Below, piece after piece: positions 15,466-22,298 of a DNA stretch of 22,848 nt. A model generated the notes under the pieces. The model saw only the letters and a list, made by a program, of their open reading frames with translations, was not told the DNA's origin and ran no database searches. The position numbers were made by a program, and so were the translations under genes. Numbering within the stretch: position 1 is the first letter of the stretch; each line of letters opens with the position of its first letter. The DNA comes from CAZJNX01 sp964547415 (lineage in GTDB: Bacteria > Pseudomonadota > Alphaproteobacteria > Rhizobiales > Amorphaceae), in assembly GCA_964547415.1 (NCBI GenBank), contig CAZJNX010000060.1, positions 1-22,848 on the forward strand. The letters run 5' to 3'.

Positions 15466-16092
15466 ATGGCCGGCTACACCCTCGTGGGGCGCAACGCCTC
15501 GCCCTTCACCCGCCGCGTCGCGATCACCCTGTCGCTGCTCGACCAGCCCTTCGAGCACGTCAAGATCTCCCCCGTGAAGACCCCGGAGGAGGTCGCGAAA
15601 TGGCACCCGGTGACGCGGGTGCCGATCCTGGTGCTGCCCACGGGCGAGAAGCTGATCGAGAGCGGCGCGATCGTCGACCACCTTCTCGAGACCCACGACC
15701 AGTGGGCGCGCCTGATGCCCGCGAAGGGCCCGGCGCGGCTCGAGGCGAGGTCCCGCATCGCGCTCGCCACCAGCGCCATGGAGAAGGCGGTGGTCGCCTA
15801 CTACGAGATCGCGCGCCGCCCGGAGGACAAGCGCCACCCGCCCTACCAGGAGGCGGCGCGGGCGCAGTCGCGGGCGGCGATCGCCGTCCTCGAGGAGGAG
15901 ATGGCGGGCGTGTCCGTCCCGAAGACGGAGGCGGACGTCACCGAGGACGCGCTGACGGCGGCGATCGCCGTCACCTTCATCGGCCGGGTGCAGCCGGAGA
16001 TCCTCGAGGGGCTCGACATGCCGCGGCTCTCGGCGCTGACGCAGACGCTGGAGGCGATGCCCGTCTTCCAGAAGAACGCCATCGAGGCCTGA
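15466..16092 (+). CDS. Glutathione S-transferase family protein
   Basis: A cytosolic GST of 208 residues. The thioredoxin-like N-terminal domain starts YTLVGRNASPFTRRVAIT; the Ser of SPFTRRV is the likely catalytic or glutathione-activating residue. VPILVLPTGEKLIESGAIVDHL carries the cis-Pro and the glutathione-binding ESGAI. The rest is the helical C-terminal domain. ATG 15466 comes three bases after the preceding stop, with GGAGG in the end of that gene. GSTs in catabolic operons may isomerise maleyl compounds, cleave ethers or detoxify intermediates; nothing in the sequence singles out one of these. Its place between the iron dehydrogenase and the IclR regulator suggests a pathway role. 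Confidence 0.9.
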   Translation: MAGYTLVGRNASPFTRRVAITLSLLDQPFEHVKISPVKTPEEVAKWHPVTRVPILVLPTGEKLIESGAIVDHLLETHDQWARLMPAKGPARLEARSRIALATSAMEKAVVAYYEIARRPEDKRHPPYQEAARAQSRAAIAVLEEEMAGVSVPKTEADVTEDALTAAIAVTFIGRVQPEILEGLDMPRLSALTQTLEAMPVFQKNAIEA

Positions 16093-16103
16093 CCGGGCAA
16101 ACG

Positions 16104-16928
16104 ATGGTCGAGCGCCCCCACGCCCCGGAGACGGCGGGCGACGACCCGCCGGCCGAATCCGGCCGCCCCGCCGAGCCGCTGCAGGGCAAGCCCGTCGGCG
16201 CGGTCCTCCACGCGGTCCGCCTCCTGCGCGTCCTCGCCGAGGCGCCGGCCCCGCTCGGCGTCACGGCGGCGGCGCGGCAGGCGGGGGTGATCCCGTCGAC
16301 CGCCCTGTCGATCCTGCGGACGCTGGTGGCGGAAGGCCTCGTCGCCTTCGACCCGGCGAGGAAGAGCTACGCCCCGGGCCTCGGTCTCCTCGAACTCTCC
16401 CGCGGGCTGATGGGGCGGGACGTGGTGGCCCTTCTCCACCCGGAGCTCGTCCGGATCGCCACCACCCATGCCTGCCTCGTCGCCCTGTGGCGGATCACCG
16501 AGGAGCGGGCGATCCTGATCGACCGGGCGCTCGCCGACACCCCGGTGCGCCTCGACGTGCAGGTAACGCAGCGCATGCCCTGCCTCCTCGGGGCGATCGG
16601 GCGGATCGTCGCCGCCCGGCTCGCCCTCTCGGAGGAGGAGCTTCGCCGTCGCTTCGCGCACCTGCGCTGGCACGCGCCGATGCCCTTCGAGACGTGGCGG
16701 GCGGAGGTGGAGGAGGCCGGCCGGCGCGGCTACGGCCTCGACCGGGGCACGCTCTATGCCGGCATCCACGTGGCCGCGAGCGCGGTCGTCGACGGGCGGG
16801 GCCGGCCCTTCCTCGGCATCTCGGCGATCGCCCTCGCCGGGGCGGCCGGCGAGGAGCGCCTCCACGCGATCGGCGAGAGCCTCGCCGCCCTGTCCGAAGC
16901 CGCCGCCGCCCGGGGAGCCGACCGATGA
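16104..16928 (+). CDS. IclR-family transcriptional regulator
   Basis: A regulator of 274 residues with an N-terminal winged helix (HAVRLLRVLAEA, LGVTAAARQAGVIPSTALSI, LRTLVAEGLVAFD) and the IclR effector domain. That domain's features include LLELSRGLMGRD, VTQRMPCLLGAIGRI, the RGYGLDRGTLYAGI segment, and a C-terminal AVVDGRGRPFLGISAIAL. IclR proteins commonly act on operons for aromatic or other carboxylic acids, sensing the substrate or an intermediate. The first 30 residues are a low-complexity extension; ATG 16104 is the start in view, 11 bp after the GST stop. The stop overlaps the next gene by ATGA, so it is translated with the two hotdog genes. The dctQ/dctP intergenic region is the obvious target; this is inference. 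Confidence 0.9.
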   Translation: MVERPHAPETAGDDPPAESGRPAEPLQGKPVGAVLHAVRLLRVLAEAPAPLGVTAAARQAGVIPSTALSILRTLVAEGLVAFDPARKSYAPGLGLLELSRGLMGRDVVALLHPELVRIATTHACLVALWRITEERAILIDRALADTPVRLDVQVTQRMPCLLGAIGRIVAARLALSEEELRRRFAHLRWHAPMPFETWRAEVEEAGRRGYGLDRGTLYAGIHVAASAVVDGRGRPFLGISAIALAGAAGEERLHAIGESLAALSEAAAARGADR

Positions 16929-17314
16929 GCGACGTCCTCACCTTCGACCGCCTCGAAGCCGGCATGCGCTTCGGCGAGAAGCGCTACGTCGTCGACGAGG
17001 AGATGCGCGCGGCCTGGCAGGCGATCTTTCCGGGCACGGCGACGGGGCAGACGGTGCCGCGGGGTCTCCTGGTGGCCGTCCTGATGCGCGGCTACATCGA
17101 GGCGACGCCGGACCGCCCGCCCGGCAACGTCCACGCCGGGCAGACGCTGACGTGGCACCGGGAGGCGCGCTTCGGCGAGCGCCTCGCGGTGGCCACGGGC
17201 TGCCTGTCGAAGGAGGAGCGCAAGGGCCGCCTGTGGGCCCGCTTCGACAACCGCGTGACGGGGGAGGACGGCCCTGTCCTCACCGGGGAGATGCTGCTGG
17301 TATGGGCGAGATGA
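16925..17314 (+). CDS. MaoC-like hotdog protein, non-catalytic partner type
   Basis: A 129-residue single-hotdog protein. The fold is suggested by the central helix QTVPRGLLVAVLMRGYIEA and the strands HAGQTLTWHREARFGERLAV and GRLWARFDNRV, ending in LTGEMLLVWA. The hydratase motif with Asp and His is absent. It overlaps IclR by 4 bp on one side and the catalytic MaoC gene by 4 bp on the other, so the two hotdog proteins are translationally coupled. Two half-size MaoC subunits, one with and one without the motif, form heteromeric enoyl-CoA hydratases in known cases such as ChsH1-ChsH2 of steroid degradation. I infer the same type of complex here. It could also be an independent thioester-binding protein. 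Confidence 0.75.
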   Translation: MSDVLTFDRLEAGMRFGEKRYVVDEEMRAAWQAIFPGTATGQTVPRGLLVAVLMRGYIEATPDRPPGNVHAGQTLTWHREARFGERLAVATGCLSKEERKGRLWARFDNRVTGEDGPVLTGEMLLVWAR

Positions 17315-17640
17315 CGGTGTCCGCGGGGCCGTTCCGCACCTTCGGCGAGGCGGAGGTCGCCGCCTACGCGGCGCTCACGGCAGACTTCAACCCGATCCAT
17401 CTCGACGCCGCCTTCGCGGCGGACACGCCGTTCGGCCGCCCCATCGTCCACGGCACGCTGTTCCTCGCCCTCGCCTGGGAGCTCCTCGCCGGGGACGAGA
17501 CGGCCGCCGAGGTGCGTTTCCGTCGCCCGGTCTTCGTGGGCGAGCCGGTGCGCGCCGTCCGGGAGGGCGACACCTTCCGCATCGAGAAGGGATCCGGCGA
17601 GACCGCCGTCGAGGGCCGCATCCTCGGCCCGCCCGCCTGA
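17311..17640 (+). CDS. MaoC-like enoyl-CoA hydratase, single hotdog
   Basis: A 109-residue protein with the R-specific hydratase motif in AALTADFNPIHLDAAFA: the catalytic Asp and His, the adjacent Asn-Pro, and the following GRPIVHGTLFLALAW all match the MaoC family. It would add water across the double bond of an enoyl-CoA. It is shorter than stand-alone R-hydratases (about 130-150 residues), which agrees with needing the preceding hotdog protein as partner. ATG 17311 overlaps the upstream stop; an alternative ATG three codons earlier (17302) is possible. It is the last gene of the operon from dctP, and a hairpin at 17674 follows. Confidence 0.82.
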   Translation: MTVSAGPFRTFGEAEVAAYAALTADFNPIHLDAAFAADTPFGRPIVHGTLFLALAWELLAGDETAAEVRFRRPVFVGEPVRAVREGDTFRIEKGSGETAVEGRILGPPA

Positions 17641-17673
17641 CCCGCGGGCCGCCGGTCGCCTCCGCTCGAGAGT

Positions 17674-17708
17674 CGAAAAGGCCGCCATTCCGCCATTCCG
17701 CCTTTGCG
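17674..17708. terminator. Candidate bidirectional terminator between convergent operons
   Basis: AAAGGC (17677-17682) and GCCTTT (17700-17705) form a stem that extends by CG/CG after one mismatch, with a 17-nt loop. A residues on the left and T residues on the right would serve both directions. The loop contains about 2.4 copies of the 8-mer GCCATTCC. It lies between the stops of the MaoC gene and transaldolase. The loop is long, so the call is tentative. Confidence 0.35.
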
Positions 17709-17761
17709 CCGCAGCCGACCTCCAGAACCGCGCGCGCCTTTCGAGGGAAGGCCGGTCGCGG

Positions 17762-18418
17762 TCACAGGATGCTCTGACCGGTCTTCTTCCAGTCGGCGAG
17801 GAAGGCGTCGAGGCCCTTATCGGTGAGCGGGTGCTCCACGAGCTTGTGGAGGATCGCTGGCGGGACGGTCGCCACGTCCGCCGCCGCCATCGCCGCCTCC
17901 TTCACGTGGTTCACCGTGCGGATGGAGGCGGCGAGGATCGCCGTGCCGAGCCCGTCGTAGTTGTCGTAGATGGTGCGGATCTCGCGGATGAGCTCCATCC
18001 CGTCGAGGCCGATGTCGTCGAGCCGGCCGATGAACGGGGAGACGAACGTCGCCCCCGCCTTCGCCGCCAGCAGCGCCTGGTTGGCGGAGAAGCACAGGGT
18101 CACGTTTACCATGTGGCCGGAGCTGGTGAGCGCGCGGCAGGCCTTCAGCCCGTCCCACGTGAGCGGGACCTTCACGGCGACGTTGGGCGCGATGTCGGCG
18201 AGCTTGCGCCCCTCCGCGAGCATGCCCTCGACGTCCGTCGCCGCCACTTCCGCCGAGACCGGGCCCGGGACGATCTCGCAGATCTCGGCGATCACGTCCG
18301 CCATCGGCCGGCCGGCCTTCATGATGAGGGAGGGGTTGGTGGTCACCCCGTCGAGCAGGCCCGTCTCGGCGAGGGCCTTGATTTCCTGAACGTCCGCCGT
18401 ATCGACGAAGAAGCGCAT
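17762..18418 (-). CDS. tal: Transaldolase, short (TalC-type) subfamily
   Basis: A pentose phosphate pathway enzyme that moves a dihydroxyacetone unit from sedoheptulose 7-phosphate to glyceraldehyde 3-phosphate. The 218 residues match the short subfamily: MRFFVDTADV, DGVTTNPSLI (23-32), and Schiff-base Lys83 in VAVKVPLTWDGL. The related fructose-6-phosphate aldolases have Gln and Tyr where transaldolases have Glu and Phe. Here Glu57 (SAEVAAT) and Phe129 (VSPFIGRLDD) are present, which favours true transaldolase over FSA. ATG 18418 is preceded by GGGAGA; a longer in-frame start at 18610 would overlap the divergent priA leader and is rejected. Its position next to priA is a common alphaproteobacterial arrangement. 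Confidence 0.93.
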   Translation of the reverse strand: MRFFVDTADVQEIKALAETGLLDGVTTNPSLIMKAGRPMADVIAEICEIVPGPVSAEVAATDVEGMLAEGRKLADIAPNVAVKVPLTWDGLKACRALTSSGHMVNVTLCFSANQALLAAKAGATFVSPFIGRLDDIGLDGMELIREIRTIYDNYDGLGTAILAASIRTVNHVKEAAMAAADVATVPPAILHKLVEHPLTDKGLDAFLADWKKTGQSIL

Positions 18419-18590
18419 GGCTGGATCTCCCGGGCTCCGCCGTCCCCATGGGCCAGCGGGCCGCCGTTTGCAAGGACCTCGACCGTGATCACGGACCCGA
18501 TCGGCTCCGCTGGCCGCGACCACGGCGCCCCGCCCGCACCGGACGCCGGCCACCGGCCCGCCACCCGCCAGCAACCCGGGGTTCTCGGCC

Positions 18591-20765
18591 ATCGACACGG
18601 ATAGCCGCACCGGACCGACCGTCCCCGTCCTCCTGCCGGTCGGGATCGACGGGCCGCTGACCTACCTCGTCGCCGGACCGCCGCCGCCGGCCGGCAGCAT
18701 CGTCGCCGTCCCGCTCGGCCGGCGGGACGTCCTCGGCGTCGTCTGGGACGGACCGGTGGACGCGGACGTGCCGGCGGCGCGGCTGAAGGCCGTCCGGGGC
18801 CTTGCGAGCGACCTCCTCGTCGGGGAGGAGCTGCGCCGCCTCGTCGACTGGGTGGCGTGGTGGACCCTCGCCCCGCGGGGCATGGTCCTGCGGATGGTGC
18901 TGCGCTCGCGCCGCGGGCTCTCGCCGGAGCCGGCCCCCATGGGCCTCGCCGCCACGGGCCGCACGCCGGCGCGCATGACGCCCGCCCGCGAGCGGGTCCT
19001 CGCCCTCCTCGCCGACGGGCGGGTGCGACCGAAGGGGGAGATCGCGGCGGCGGCCAACGTGTCGGCGGCCGTGGTCACGGGGCTCGAGAAGGCCGGCGCG
19101 CTCGCCCCCGCCCCGCTCGAGGCCGCCGCCCCCGGCGGGTCCGCCCGGCCGTTCGCGCCTGCGAGCGCGGCACAGGCCGAGGCGGCCGCCGCCCTCGCCG
19201 CGACCGCCCGGGAGGGGGGCTTTTCCGTCACCCTCCTCGACGGCGTGACGGGGTCGGGCAAGACGGGGGCGTTCCTCGAGGCCGTGGCCGCGACGGTGGC
19301 GGCCGGCCGCCAGGCCCTCGTGATGATGCCGGAGATCGCCCTCACCGACATGGTGACGGACGCCGTCGCGGCCCGCTTCGGCCGCCGGCCCGCCGAGTGG
19401 CACTCGGGGCTTACGGGGAAGGCGCGGGCGCGCACGTGGCGCGGCGTCGCCACCGGCGAGGTGCCGGTGGTGGTGGGGGCGCGCTCGGCGCTCTTCCTCC
19501 CGTTCCGCAAGCTCGGCCTCGTGGTGGTGGACGAGGAGCACGACGGCAGCTTCAAGCAGGACGACGGCGTCGCCTACAACGCCCGCGACATGGCGGTGGT
19601 GCGCGGGCGCCTCGCCGGCGCGCCGGTGATCCTCGCCTCCGCGACGCCGTCGATCGAGAGCCGCAACAACGCCGGAACCGGCCGCTATCGCCACCTCGTC
19701 CTCCCCGCCCGGGGCGGCGGGGCGAGCCTGCCGGCGATCGAGCTCGTGGACCTGTCGGACGGCGGCCTCGAGCCGGGCCGCTTCGTCCACCCGCGCCTCG
19801 CGGCGGCGACGGAACGGGCCCTCGCGGAGGGGCGGCAGGCGCTGTTCTTCCTCAACCGGCGGGGTTACGCGCCGCTCACCGTGTGCCGGGCGTGCGGGCA
19901 CCGCATCACCTGCCCCAACTGCACCGCCTGGCTCGTGGACCATCGCCTGCGCGGGCGCCTCCAGTGCCACCACTGCGGCCACGCCGAGCCGCGCCCGCAG
20001 ACCTGCCCCCACTGCGGGGCCGAGGACACCCTCGCCGCCTGCGGCCCGGGGGTGGAGCGCATCGAGGAGGAGGTGCGCGCCCTCTTCCCCGACGCGCGGG
20101 TGGCGGTGCTCTCCTCCGACGCGGCGGGGGGGCCGGCGGAGGTGCGGCGCCAGCTGTCGGCGGTCGCGGCCGGCGGAGCGGACATCGCCATCGGCACCCA
20201 GCTCCTCGCCAAGGGCTTCACCTTCCCTTCGGTCGGCCTCGTCGGGGTGGTGGATGCGGACATCGGCCTCCACGGCGTGGACCCGCGGGCGGCCGAGCGC
20301 ACCTTCCAGCTCCTCACCCAGGTGACGGGCCGCGCCGGGCGCACGGGCGGGGACAGCCGTGGCCTCGTCCAGACCCACGCCCCGGACCACCCGGTGATGC
20401 GGGCGCTCGCGGACGGCGACCGGGAGGCCTTCTACCGCAGCGAGATCGACAGCCGCCGGCAGAACCGCCTGCCGCCGTTCGCCCGCCTCGCGGCGATCGT
20501 CGTGTTCTCCCCCGACCGGGCGCTCGCACAGGCCGACGCCCGGCACCTCGCCCGCACCGCGCCCCTCGACGCGGCCCTCGAGGTGCTCGGCCCCGCCGAG
20601 GCGCCGATCGCGATCCTGCGCGGGCGCCACCGCTTCCGCCTCCTCGTCCGCAGCCCCCGCGGCTACGACCTGCAGGGGGCGCTGCGCGGCTGGCTCGCCG
20701 CCGCGGGGCCCGAGCGCGGGTCCGTGCGCCGCGCGGTGGACATCGACCCCCAGAGCTTCCTCTAG
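18591..20765 (+). CDS. priA: Primosomal replication restart helicase PriA (start codon uncertain)
   Basis: PriA recognises stalled forks and reloads the replicative helicase. The N-terminal 3'-end-binding domain is present (VPVLLPVGIDGPLTY, then SIVAVPLGRRDVLGVVW). It is followed by the helicase with GVTGSGKT (near 19240), DEEHDGSFKQ (near 19530) and ATPSIES. The zinc region has eight cysteines (CRACGHRITCPNC, CHHCG, CPHCG), and the C-terminal helicase half includes VTGRAGRTG. The frame is open from 18489, but no ATG, GTG or TTG occurs in it before GTG 18756, which would delete nearly half of the N-terminal domain. The start given here is ATC 18591, chosen only because it yields 724 residues, near E. 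coli length (732). CTG 18510 or an upstream sequence error are alternatives. It is divergent from transaldolase, with a 172-bp gap. Confidence 0.9.
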   Translation: MDTDSRTGPTVPVLLPVGIDGPLTYLVAGPPPPAGSIVAVPLGRRDVLGVVWDGPVDADVPAARLKAVRGLASDLLVGEELRRLVDWVAWWTLAPRGMVLRMVLRSRRGLSPEPAPMGLAATGRTPARMTPARERVLALLADGRVRPKGEIAAAANVSAAVVTGLEKAGALAPAPLEAAAPGGSARPFAPASAAQAEAAAALAATAREGGFSVTLLDGVTGSGKTGAFLEAVAATVAAGRQALVMMPEIALTDMVTDAVAARFGRRPAEWHSGLTGKARARTWRGVATGEVPVVVGARSALFLPFRKLGLVVVDEEHDGSFKQDDGVAYNARDMAVVRGRLAGAPVILASATPSIESRNNAGTGRYRHLVLPARGGGASLPAIELVDLSDGGLEPGRFVHPRLAAATERALAEGRQALFFLNRRGYAPLTVCRACGHRITCPNCTAWLVDHRLRGRLQCHHCGHAEPRPQTCPHCGAEDTLAACGPGVERIEEEVRALFPDARVAVLSSDAAGGPAEVRRQLSAVAAGGADIAIGTQLLAKGFTFPSVGLVGVVDADIGLHGVDPRAAERTFQLLTQVTGRAGRTGGDSRGLVQTHAPDHPVMRALADGDREAFYRSEIDSRRQNRLPPFARLAAIVVFSPDRALAQADARHLARTAPLDAALEVLGPAEAPIAILRGRHRFRLLVRSPRGYDLQGALRGWLAAAGPERGSVRRAVDIDPQSFL

Positions 20766-20774
20766 AGCCCCGTC

Positions 20775-20803
20775 TTGGCGAACGGGGGCGGGGCCGGCTA
20801 GTG
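20775..20803 (+). promoter_or_regulatory. Candidate promoter of the exported two-gene unit
   Basis: TTGGCG (20775-20780) and CTAGTG (20798-20803) are 17 bp apart, a spacing and -10 shape common in alphaproteobacteria. It lies just after the priA stop and about 40 bp before the decarboxylase-like start at 20841. It would let the next two genes be expressed separately from priA. Confidence 0.35.
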
Positions 20804-20840
20804 TACCCATCGTGCGGCGGGCGGCGAGCGGGGGCGGGGC

Positions 20841-21575
20841 ATGGCCCGGATCGACAGGCGGACCTTCCTGGCCGGGGCGGCCGCCGGCGCGGCGCTGGCG
20901 CTTCGGACCGGTCCGGGGCGGGCGGCGGACGGGTCGGTCTACGGCAACCGGGTGCCGCGGAACTGGTTCTGGTTCCAGGGGCTCGGCGTGTCGGACTCCG
21001 GCTACGGCGACGACCCCTACGAGACGTTCGCCTACGACCTCGCCCTGAAAAGGGGCGGGATCGAGGACTACAACGTGATCCCGTACACGTCGGTCGTCCC
21101 GAAGGCGGCCTACGGCAACATCCTCGGCCCCGAGCCGGCCGCGGACGGCACCATCGCCCGCCCCGCGTCGGTCGCGGTCACGCCCGGCTCGGTCCTCGAG
21201 GTCATCATGTCCCAGGAAGGCATGACGGTGCCCGCGGGCGAGACGTGGACCATCGCGACCGGCCTCGGCCTCGCCTGGGCCGCCGAGCCCGGCTCGCCCG
21301 ACGCGCTGCGCAACGGCTACGCGGCCGAATACGTCTTCCACGACGAGAAAAAGACGTCGATCGCCGAGGCCGAGGGGGCGGCGCGGCGGGCGATCGAAGC
21401 GGCCCTCGACCACGAGTTGTCGAGCCGCGGCCTCGTGCCGTACGCGGGCGAACCCGGGCGCACCCTCGTCGTCCTCGCCAACGCCGTGGACAACGCGACC
21501 GGAGCCGGCCCCCGCTACGTGACGCAGATCACCGGGATCGGCTGCTACGGCTACGTCTTCCCGCCCCTGCAGTGA
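20841..21575 (+). CDS. Tat-exported pyruvoyl-dependent arginine decarboxylase-like protein
   Basis: A 244-residue protein of the pyruvoyl-dependent arginine/histidine decarboxylase fold, preceded by a twin-arginine signal peptide (DRRTFLAG at 5-12, hydrophobic to about 21, GRAA near 26-29). The mature part begins VPRNWFWFQGLGVSD, resembling the family's VP-x-x-(Y/F)FF-x-x-GxG start. Aligned from memory to the M. jannaschii enzyme, the key residues are kept: Asp66 (Asp35), Asn78 (Asn47), Ser84 (Ser53, which becomes the pyruvoyl group) and Glu163 (Glu109). The residue before the cleaved Ser is Thr83 instead of Ser, within PYTSVVP. If active it would self-cleave between 83 and 84 and decarboxylate an amino acid in the periplasm, which I do not know for this family. 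ATG 20841 is the only start that includes the signal. The next gene overlaps its stop. Confidence 0.78.
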   Translation: MARIDRRTFLAGAAAGAALALRTGPGRAADGSVYGNRVPRNWFWFQGLGVSDSGYGDDPYETFAYDLALKRGGIEDYNVIPYTSVVPKAAYGNILGPEPAADGTIARPASVAVTPGSVLEVIMSQEGMTVPAGETWTIATGLGLAWAAEPGSPDALRNGYAAEYVFHDEKKTSIAEAEGAARRAIEAALDHELSSRGLVPYAGEPGRTLVVLANAVDNATGAGPRYVTQITGIGCYGYVFPPLQ

Positions 21576-22192
21576 CGCCGGCCGCGCCCGTGCGATCCCT
21601 CGCGCCCCTCCTTCTGCTCCTCGCCATCCTCGCGCCCGCCCTCGCCGGGGACGGGCGGCGCACGGTGGCGGGCACCCTCGACCTTCCGGGCGAGACCGTT
21701 GTTCCGGCGGGGGCGGTGGCCGTCGTCGCGGTGGCGGGCGAGGACGGGGCGAGCCTCGCGGAAGCGCAGGTGGGCGCGGCCCGCGACCGGCTTCCCCTCC
21801 CGTTCGAGATCGCCGTGCCGGCGGAGGAGGCCGACGCGGTGCTGCGCGCCGTCGTGCGGGTGGACGGGGCGCCGCGCTGGGTCTCGCCCGACGTGCCGCT
21901 GGCCGCGGGCGCGGGGGCGGTGCGGCTCGGCGCCGTCGTCCTCGCCCCCCACGCGCCCATGGGCTTCTCGACGGCTCTCGCCTGCGGGGACACGGACGTC
22001 GCCGTCGGCTTCTTCGGCGAGAACGCGGTGGTCGAGATCGGCGGGCGGCGCACCGTGCTGCCGCCCGTCGCCGGAAGCGGCGGACGGCGGTTCGCGGGCG
22101 GGGAGGACCCGGCGATCGCGCTCGCGAGCGAGGGGGGCCGCGTCTCCCTCACGATCGACGGGCGGGCGCTGCCGCCCTGCCGGCCCCGCTGA
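21572..22192 (+). CDS. Periplasmic YbaY-like domain fused to MliC-like lysozyme-inhibitor domain
   Basis: A 206-residue exported protein. An N-terminal signal peptide (PLLLLLAILAPALAG) ends in a type I site; there is no lipobox cysteine, so a soluble periplasmic protein is expected. Residues from about 30 to 125 form a YbaY/YscW-like domain: VAGTLDLPGETVVPAGAVAV, then LPLPFEIAVPAEEAD and VRVDGAPRWVSPDVPLAAG. The last 70 resemble MliC/PliC: LACGDTDVAVGF, AVVEIGGRRTVLPPV, GSGGRRFAGGEDPAIAL and a final LPPCR, with the two cysteines placed for the MliC disulfide. The Lys that I recall in MliC after the Trp is missing (IALASEGG). GTG 21572 overlaps the previous stop (GTGA), indicating coupled translation; GTG 21590 is an alternative. 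Possible roles are defence against lysozyme or binding the neighbouring exported protein. Confidence 0.75.
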   Translation: MTPAAPVRSLAPLLLLLAILAPALAGDGRRTVAGTLDLPGETVVPAGAVAVVAVAGEDGASLAEAQVGAARDRLPLPFEIAVPAEEADAVLRAVVRVDGAPRWVSPDVPLAAGAGAVRLGAVVLAPHAPMGFSTALACGDTDVAVGFFGENAVVEIGGRRTVLPPVAGSGGRRFAGGEDPAIALASEGGRVSLTIDGRALPPCRPR

Positions 22193-22216
22193 GGCGGGGG
22201 GCCGCGCGGCGGGTTT

Positions 22217-22237
22217 CCCTTGCCCGTCGGGCGAGGG
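22217..22237. other. GC-rich hairpin after the exported-protein genes
   Basis: CCCTTGCCC (22217-22225) and GGGCGAGGG (22229-22237) pair perfectly with one G-U, around a 3-nt loop. No T tract follows on the plus strand, so it is not a classic terminator. It begins 25 bp after the preceding stop and overlaps the candidate ettA promoter at 22220-22248, so it might act as a weak terminator or as a regulator site. Confidence 0.4.
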
Positions 22238-22248
22238 ATGGCCTAGGA
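22220..22248 (+). promoter_or_regulatory. Candidate ettA promoter
   Basis: TTGCCC (22220-22225) and CTAGGA (22243-22248) are 17 bp apart, similar in form to the candidate at 20775-20803. The start of transcription would fall near 22255, about 44 nt before the ettA ATG. Its -35 element sits within a hairpin, which weakens the call. Confidence 0.35.
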
Positions 22249-22298
22249 AGGCGATCGACCTCCGAGAGCTTCAGCCGACGGGCAAGCGAAGGGCGCCG

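Noticed and set aside
17684..17702. Short tandem repeat of GCCATTCC as a CRISPR or VNTR
   Set aside because: Only about 2.4 copies of 8 bp in an intergenic hairpin loop; no spacers and no cas genes in the window.
17762..18418. Fructose-6-phosphate aldolase (fsa) instead of transaldolase
   Set aside because: The two residues that separate the families are Glu57 and Phe129 here, as in transaldolase; FSA has Gln and Tyr.
18756..20765. priA beginning at GTG 18756
   Set aside because: This would delete the first part of the conserved 3'-end-binding domain that is plainly encoded upstream in the same frame.
18489..21413. A 974-codon open frame on the minus strand across priA and the decarboxylase-like gene
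   Set aside because: It is a GC-driven shadow: the product is Arg/Pro/Gly/Ala/Glu-rich with no motif, while the plus strand encodes well-conserved PriA.
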